The position numbers and the translations under genes are program-made. This document shows, piece by piece, positions 56,803-64,000 of a stretch of DNA of 64,000 nt. The notes under the pieces were generated by a model that was not told where the DNA came from, ran no database searches, and worked only from the letters and a program-made list of their open reading frames with translations. Within the stretch, counting starts at the first letter, position 1; every line of letters begins with the position of its first letter. Origin of the DNA: Amylostereum areolatum (Eukaryota; Basidiomycota; Agaricomycetes; Russulales; Stereaceae). The stretch is taken from the NCBI GenBank assembly GCA_012932865.1, contig SAXG01000022.1, forward strand, positions 558,001 to 622,000, given 5' to 3'.

Positions 56803-59800
56803 ATGGAGAATCGTCCGCCGTCTCCTCTTGCCTCTCGCCATCGTCCGCGACGTACCACCGGCCCTATGCAAACCAAGTCTTCTCCCGTAAAGCGCCATTC
56901 TGTTCTAGCACCACACGCCAACCTCCCCAGCCGGCCCATCCTCTTCAACACCGGGCTCTTGACTCCGCAACTATCTCATAATCTCATTGAATCCGACGCA
57001 GCGAAGTCCCTTATCAGCCCGCCCCCCGAAGAAGCCGAGGACTCGTCTGCAACCAGGTCCTTTGTGCGTCTCGTCTTGCAATCTCCCTCCATTCTTCTTT
57101 TCATCCCCCTGTGCCCAGACTCCTCGCACTCGCGCAGGCTCAGAGCCAGCTCATTCGCGCTCCCGTCGTTCACATTCAACCATTGCAGGTCCTTCCAAAC
57201 GCAAGCGTAACCTTCTTCCCCACCTAAGCGAGGACGAAGCGTCCGATGGCATGGACGAGCCGGTGGCCACTCCCAACCCCAAGCCCCGCAAGCAACCTCG
57301 CCCTAGCCCCCCTGGTGACTCTACCCCCACCCGTCCTCGCAAGGCCACCTCTTCCGCCAGCCCATCTAAACCCGATCTCCTCAAATCCCCTCACGCCCAC
57401 AACGCCCAGGCTGATTACATCCCCCCAACGCCTTCACATTCCCGTAGTCATGTCTCACGTCGTGCTCGCTCTTCCACCCCAGTTCCCGTCTACGAGCCCC
57501 CAACCGATCGTTTCACACCCCCGCGTGAGGTGGTCATGACACCGTCGCCGGCCAAAGCTCCTAAGGTGTCCAAGTCGAGCAAACGCAAGACCCTCAAGCT
57601 CGTTATCAAGAAAGAGCCACCAGAAATTGACCTTAGCAATTTGCCACCCCCGTCCCCTACCGACGACCCTCTTCTTCTCCATGGCGTGCATCGCCGGCGG
57701 CGGTCAAGCACGTTCAACTCTCGCGTTACACCAGATCTGGCTTCAACCCCCCCGGGTCCTGGACGGCAGCCCTCCCCGATGGTGCATCAAGAGCTCGACT
57801 TTCTTCCCGCTCTCCCATCTTCCTCGCCCATCCCTCCCGTTTTTGACTTGGCCAACGTTGGCCCCGAAGAGGAGTGGAGTTCTTCCTCCGATGACGACAC
57901 TCACGAAGGAGAATACACTGGCAAATTCAGGATGATGAAGGTGCCTACCAAGGTCGACCCTCCTACGAGCAACACCCGCGAGCGCATCGATCGATGGGGC
58001 CGCCCGATCAGCCCGTTCCCTCTCAAGCTAAAGGGAAAACGACGCGCCGTCGATCCGCTGGATGAGGAGGAGAGGAGGAGGAGGAGGAGGAGGAGGAAGA
58101 TGGACAGGGTGCCGTGTTGGAGGGAGGTCTTCAGTTTGATCGTCGTCTGGATGGATCCTCGCTTGAAGGACTGACCCAACAAGACGACCAGGAGGCGGAT
58201 ATGAATGACATCTCACTCTCACACGATAGCCTGGACCACAATGTTTCTTTCGTTCAAGAAGAAGATCTTCTCTCCTCTATGGCTCCTAATGAAGACGATG
58301 AAATGTCCGATCTCTATGCTGATCCCCCGTCTCCCACGCCCTCGACGCGACACAACAATTATGCACCCGTTGACGAGAGTCCACGAGAGGCGCCGCAATC
58401 ACTGGCTACAAATGTAACGAGTCGTGTTTCCCCCGGGCCAAACGTTATCGACCGGCCTCTAGAGCCTGTCGGTGGCGATTCAGACTCTGGTTTTGACAGT
58501 GGTTCGCAGGAGAGGAGTATCGAGGATATCATAGTGGACGTTGGTCCTTCTCGTCATCCTTCACGAACCGCCTCACCTCCCCCACCCGCTCCTGGTCCTC
58601 GACGTGTTTCTTCTCCCCGACGTGTTGCTCCTCTCCAGCCTATCTCACCTCCCCGACGTGTTTCACCCCCTCCACGCGCTCTTTCGGTGGAAGAGCAAGA
58701 GGAAGAAGAAGAAGAAGAAGCCGTTGATCGCCATCTTTCTGAAGAGCCCGAACAAACTTCTCAGTCCGAACATGTCCTCGAAAGGCCAATCGTATGTCCT
58801 CATTTTATTCTACACGTATTCCTGTCTCATCAGTCTGCTTTGTAGGAACATGAGCTTTCTCAAGACGATGTCCACATGGCTGAGCCACAAGCCGAGGACG
58901 AACAGGATAGCGACGATTCAGAAGGCGAGGGTGATGCCGACTCCAGCGTCATCAAGATTGTCAGCGACAATCCTTGGCAGGCCGCGCGTGCTGCTGCTAT
59001 CCTTAAGCAGGTTTATATGCTTAACTTCTTTATTCATCCTCCATTCTCACACTGCCATTTCAGCACGACTATGACTTAGTACCCGAAGATCAGCGCAAAC
59101 GTAGCCGCCCTTCACTAGACAGCATCTTCCGCAAGTCACGTCGCTCTTCTCTGTCTAACTCCGGAGTTGTCAAATCTTCACCTCGACCTCGGCAGGCCGC
59201 TCGCGGTGTGGTTGTCAACGGTCATGTCATCATGCCTGGTAGTCCATCGATGACCCTTCCTCAACTGTTGCACGAAGCCGAGTCTGATATGGGGACGCCG
59301 GCACGAGATTCACACCCTTTGGCTCATGACGATTATCGTACCCCATCCCCAGGGCATGGGGCCCGTCGCACGCAGGATGCTACTATTGTCATCGACATGG
59401 ACGGACCACGGGAATGGAACCGTAATGATTGGAAACTACTCGATGCTTGTTTTACGGACGAGCGATTGGAAGTGGCTGCCCGTTGGGGTGACGAGACGGG
59501 TGGGATGGGCGATGTAGACGCCGTCGAGCTGGATGATGTAGTGGACCGGTTTGTCGACTTTATGGGCGGTCAAGACGTCATTGACAGTCTCGGTCTATCC
59601 TGGACAAGGTATGTTCTTCTTCTCTTCCCCTTTATCCTGTTCGGCTATTTACGCACGACTTCAGGCAAAATTTGCTGAAGAGAGCAAGGGCACTCCAAAA
59701 GAAACAACGTACAGGATCTGCTGCTCCGCCAACACCAAGCCTTCGAGTGTCATCCGTCTCATCCACGTCCTCCACACCCACCGTTCCAAATTTCACTCCA

Positions 59801-60604
59801 GTCCGCCGCGGTCATGCCCCACACGCCCCCTCTCAACCTAAGATATCGGCCCCGGCGTTCCCTCTCGATAGCAAGAAGCTTCCAACGACTCTCATGGCGC
59901 CTCGCTACTCTCACTTGTTGCAGGAGGCCGTCTCTGTGTCGAAACATGAGAGACGCGATTCTCAAGAATTCTTCGCGCCTACCCCAGAGTCTACTCCACC
60001 TCTGTCTGCCTCCGAGGGCTCTTCTCCTCCGCCTTCGGAGGTTTCTACGTCTTCATACGTTTCTGAAACTACTCGACGTACCCAACCTCCGTCCACACCT
60101 AGCATGGGCAGCCGCGTCAAGGGCTTCTTTTATTCCTACCTGCCAACCTTGTCCAAGCCGAAGACCACGAAGAAGAGCCAGCCCGCAGCCCCAGGACTGC
60201 CTCTACCTCCACCGGAGAAGATTGAGAATCGTGGACCCGTCAATACCCCCGCGAGCAAGCCGCACGAGAAGCCGACTCACCCAAAGGAGCTTGTCGACCT
60301 GCATCCCGCACCTGCGCCCGCAACCAAGATTCCGCAGCGTGTGGATCCGCGACGACTGGTCGACTTGCGTCACATCGAGCCAGAGACAGAACCAGGGAGT
60401 AACAGTTTGCGCCAGTCGGAAAGCCGCAGGAGCAGCTCGAGCAGTGTGAAGGACCTCGTCCGCAGCTTTGAGGACCTTGATCGGTCGATGGAGATTGAAC
60501 GGGAGGCGTTGAGGATCAGGAGGATGAAGAGCACGAGTAGCGGCGAGTTGCAGAGGCTGGTGAGCGCGGGTGCAGTGTCGAAGAGACCGGCATGGAAGCT
60601 TTGA
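56803..60604 (+). CDS. Large disordered, charged hypothetical protein (~1190 aa)
   Basis: Five exons: 56803-57063, 57119-58791, 58846-59010, 59064-59608 and 59665-60604. All junctions keep phase except for a two-base excess inside a GAG repeat at ~58066-58100, where RRRRR reading must change to EEEEEEDGQGAV. Most of the protein is Ser/Pro/Arg rich and likely unstructured (SPSP, PPRRVSPPPR, acidic EEQEEEEEEEA). One compact region near the end of exon 4 looks folded: EWNRNDWKLLDACFTDERLE, VVDRFVDFMGGQDVIDSLG and, across the intron, WTRQNLLKRARALQKKQR. NLS-like KRKR and KKPK stretches suggest the nucleus. I recognise it only as a conserved-looking basidiomycete protein; no enzymatic domain is seen. 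Confidence 0.7.
58062..58101 (+). repeat. Coding (GAG/GGA)n microsatellite
   Basis: A run of GAG/AGG triplets inside exon 2 of the large gene. It is interrupted once (GAGGAGGAGAGGAGG), which moves the reading from Glu to Arg and breaks the frame relative to the flanking protein. Confidence 0.85.
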
Positions 60605-61144
60605 GGCCAGGTGCCTCTGTGTGATGATCAACATTACGACGACACGACGCTGGCACGACGTTTGTATTTCTTCCCTATCCGCTCATTTGTTGCTTTCGAT
60701 TTTGCTGTGTTGGGCCCACCGTGTCCGTGTCCTCCCATCTCTCCCCATCTTCATATCCGGTTATCTACCTTCATACCCTCATTTATCTTTTTATATCTTC
60801 TTCTATCACATTATCATCTCGTTTGTCAGTTTGTCTGTCTTCCATGGATATGTCGCATGCACCACATCTTTAAGTCATGTATCAACCACACATCTCTCAT
60901 CCACTATGCCTTTGGCTTTCGTGCTACGTATATGTATCTGCGCTTAAGCAGTCTTTGTATATAATTATACGTACTCCCCCTACATATTATGCGACACTGG
61001 AAATCATTCGTGTTGCATTCGTGCGAGGTGGCGAAGTCACGGCGGTCACACGACCGACTACTGCGCGTGACGTAACGCGTTTCGACGCGCCGGAGATCGT
61101 CACGTATTTCGTTGTCTCTTCCTTGTCCGTCAGTTCACAGCGAA
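60605..61144. other. Intergenic
   Basis: 3' flank of the large gene (T-rich) and promoter of MutY. No gene is recognised. Confidence 0.5.
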
Positions 61145-63177
61145 ATGGCCAAACGCAAACTTTCTTCCCGCGACGACGACGAATACGGTGGAGCATCTAC
61201 GTCAGAGCTCGAAGATCTGTATGATTCCGCAGCGTCCAAGCGCAAGCGAGGCTTGAAACCAACTCGACGTGCGCCTAAGAAACCCAAGTCCTCCGACCCA
61301 GCCTGTCAAGACGATACTCCTGAAGACTCTTATCCTCTGATCCCCCATCCCGCCTCGCGTCACCTCATCCAAAACTCGGCCCCTGTCCAGGATGCGCTTC
61401 TTTCCTGGTTTGTGACAGTGCACGATGTACGCGGCATGCCCTGGCGCAAACGTTTCGACGCGAGTCTTACGACAGAACAACGCGCTCAACGTGCTTACGA
61501 GGTTGGTGGAATGATAGCTTGAGTCGTGTGAGTCTTTGGTTCTCACATTATCATCCAGGTCTGGGTGTCTGAGATCATGCTGCAGCAAACACAGGTGGCG
61601 ACGGTTATCGCATATTATAACAAGTGGATGGAAAGGTGTGTCTCCCCTTTGATGGATCTCTGGATGTGGCTAACGGTCGATATACAGTTTCCCTACCATT
61701 AATGACCTGGTGTGTCTATTCTGTACATTGTTCGAATGAGCAAAATTTCTAACGTGGTATTGTTCAGGCTGCGTCCGACATCGACACGGTGAATGCACTG
61801 TGGAAAGGCCTCGGGTACTATTCTCGTGCTGCACGCATACTTGCAGGAGCAAAGAAGGTCATGGACGAGCTCGACGGTCGACTCCCGGACAACGCAAAGG
61901 ATATGCAATCTGTTATGCCTGGCATCGGACGGTACACTGCCGGTGCGATATGTTCCATCGCATACAATGAGCAGGCACCAGTGGTCAGTTTGCTCCTCTA
62001 TATATGCAAGTCTGCCACGTGGGTCTGATAAAGTGCTTGGGCTAGCTAGACGGGAACGTCACTCGCCTGTTGAGCCGTGTTCTGGCCTTACATGCACCTC
62101 CCAAGGCGAAGACCACGCAAGACATTTTGTGGGCAGGTGCGGAGGCAATGGTCAAAGACTGTTCGCGGGCAGGAGACCTTAACCAAGCCCTGATTGAGCT
62201 CGGGAGCACAGTCTGCAAACCTCGTGATCCCACATGTGGTAGCTGTCCACTCAAATCTTGGTGCAAAGCCCACCAAGTCGCGGAGGGAGATGTAGTAGAA
62301 TTATCCCACTTTTCCTAAGGTCTTTCCGCTAATGACCGTGTGGTATAGTCTGTCTCGTTGATCGACGCCCCTGTCGCGGATATCGAGGAAATATGCGCCT
62401 CGTGCGAACCGATACCTCAGTCAGAAAACGCGGTTTCCCCTCCTGTGACATCGTATCCCATGAAAGTCGAACGGAAGAAGCAACGCGAAGAGCTGGATAT
62501 CGTGAATGTCATCGAATGGCACGGTAACGACAAGCGGTGGTTTTTGCTTGTTCGTCGTCCAGAAGAAGGTATGTTCATACTTCAGCTATAGGGCACTATG
62601 AGCTAAACATAATTACACAGGCCTTCTCGCGGGATTACACGAGTTCCCAACGCTGCCTGACGTCCCAGACACCATCGTTACTTCCGATATCAAACGCGTT
62701 CCCTATACTCTCCTGTCGAAGCTCCTCAAGCACCCTCCACACGACGATGCCACAGATGACTCTGCAACGACTGGGTCGAATGTCAAAATCATCAAAATAC
62801 AACGTTCTGGAGACGTTCTGCACATATTTTCACATATACGAAAAACGTACCGTGTGCAATGGGTTGTACTCGAAGGCGGCGAGGCACCGCCGGACCTGAT
62901 ACCCAACAGCTTCCTTCCCAGCACACCGAAGGCCAGCTTGAAATCGAAGAAAGCCACTGGAAATGGCAAGGGACGGAAGGCGTCTGCTATCAAGGTGGAC
63001 GGCTCCACCAAGACGTCTACCGTAACATCCAAGTGGGTGCAACTGGACGATGTCGAACATGCAAAGTATGTGTTGTCTTACATCTATGCGATAGCACATT
63101 CTCAAACTTGTGTTAGTGTCGGGACAGGCGTGATGAAAATATGGAAACTTGTTCGTTCTTTATGGGAGAACACGTGA
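61145..63177 (+). CDS. A/G-specific adenine DNA glycosylase (MutY/MUTYH), 547 aa
   Basis: Eight exons (61145-61501, 61559-61635, 61688-61709, 61768-61983, 62046-62291, 62349-62568, 62621-63065, 63117-63177) join in phase to 547 aa. The N-terminus is basic, NLS-like ([17 protein letters not shown]). The glycosylase domain has Glu124 in [13 protein letters not shown], the helix-hairpin-helix [13 protein letters not shown] and catalytic Asp226 in [13 protein letters not shown] 4Fe-4S cluster motif is complete: Cys281-x6-Cys288-x2-Cys291-x5-Cys297. A C-terminal NUDIX-like domain ([20 protein letters not shown]) recognises 8-oxoguanine. The enzyme removes adenine mispaired with 8-oxoG in base-excision repair, in nucleus and/or mitochondria. 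Every catalytic residue expected is present. Confidence 0.95.
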
Positions 63178-64000
63178 ATTCATTCCTCACACATCTAAAC
63201 GCGATGTTGAATATACAAAAAACATATTCAGAACTTTACACAACACTTCGAGCATATGTAAGTATATGGGTTGTACGCTCCATCGCATGGTGCTCGAAAT
63301 CCATTTGCGTAGGTGGAAGTAAAGCCTATCTTACATTGTGACTGGGACAATTGTACCCTTTATTTTGTGGTCCATAATTCGTTTCAAACTCCCTTGCGGC
63401 CTTGGGGTCAGCAGGGGCAGCCACCTCACCGCATTCACCACACATGTCTACCTGCATTAACAGGTCAATCTCAAGAGATATCAATCGATAATCAACAAGC
63501 ACTTGGTGTTTTTCTGGAACCTGTACATCGGTCGGATCGCACGCGTCACTTCAGTACGTCAACGTCCCGCTGCTCGGTTTCACCAATCTTATGCCGTCTT
63601 CTTTTCAAGCCTCGCATCGGCCATGAGAGAATGACGACTACAGCTCCGAAATTCCATATCTCTGTCATATTGGGCTCTTGGGGGAGTTGAAGCTGCAGTT
63701 GTGATGGAATGGTTCGAGACGGCGCCCTCGTCCAACCCTGTTGCGATCTCACCTGACCGCAATCTCCAGGCTTGATGCATGGTGCATAACGAACCAAACT
63801 TCTGGGTTGCTGCTCGGACCCCGCCCGCCCTGAGGCCTGAGGACCGCGGCCTGAGCGCTCACTAACGCTCAGTGCTGGCGCTGAGCACCAGGGCGCCTGC
63901 AGGTCTCGGCGGAAATCCTGTCCGGGTCTTTTATTGATGTGGCAGCTCATCTCACCATCCCTCTTTAAAGGCTTCTGGACACCTGTGATGACAAGTACAT
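63178..64000. other. Intergenic to window edge, with GC-rich short inverted repeats
   Basis: No gene is recognised. Around 63825-63905 short nested palindromes occur (CTGAGCG...CGCTCAG, GTGCT...AGCAC, GCCTGAGG repeated), resembling the terminal region of a small non-autonomous DNA transposon, but no second end is visible in the window. Confidence 0.4.

Noticed and set aside
1..64000. CRISPR arrays, operons or ribosome-binding sites
   Set aside because: Intron-rich eukaryotic genes throughout; no regularly spaced repeats were seen.

Overview
The window reads as nuclear DNA of a filamentous basidiomycete, most likely an Agaricomycete. Nearly every gene is cut by many 45-65 bp GT-AG introns. 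Gene families are typical of mushroom-forming fungi: DUF6533 receptor-like membrane proteins, FunK1 kinases, tyrosinase, a 7TM protein with a VVMWRAW-type motif, and secreted ferritin-like and M43 proteins. All gene models come from reading the sequence by eye: splice sites, reading phase and remembered family motifs. No database search was run.

Layout. 0-7 kb: the tail of an unrecognised gene, a 527-aa family protein with a SAM-like end, an apparently intact spliced Tc1/mariner (DD34E) transposase, and a complete 7-exon amidase. 7.8-16 kb: an acidic hypothetical protein, two DUF6533 membrane-protein genes and a Stealth-type phosphotransferase gene. The second DUF6533 gene and the Stealth gene both end at a perfect 95-bp-arm palindrome. 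16.5-24 kb: intron-containing tRNA-Lys(CUU), secreted M43 metalloprotease, secreted ferritin-like protein, a FunK1 fragment and a 7TM protein. 24-35 kb: a frame-broken FunK1 kinase, a frame-broken glutamine-synthetase-like gene, snurportin, and a frame-broken tyrosinase. 35-45 kb: MFS transporter, MATE transporter, and the mitochondrial outer-membrane assembly protein Sam50, which is divergent from the MATE gene. 46-64 kb: a small gene with an in-frame stop, Sin1/Avo1 (TORC2), GH51 arabinofuranosidase, transaldolase, a large disordered protein, and MutY DNA glycosylase.

The genes do not form one pathway or an obvious biosynthetic cluster. The window is a mix of conserved housekeeping genes (Sam50, snurportin, Sin1, MutY, transaldolase, tRNA) and expanded lineage-specific families. 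The most unusual signal is the palindrome at 14.05-14.25 kb. The second is a set of single-base frame breaks, mostly apparent insertions, in several genes. Because they include the conserved Sin1 gene, base-level sequence error has to be weighed against pseudogenisation.
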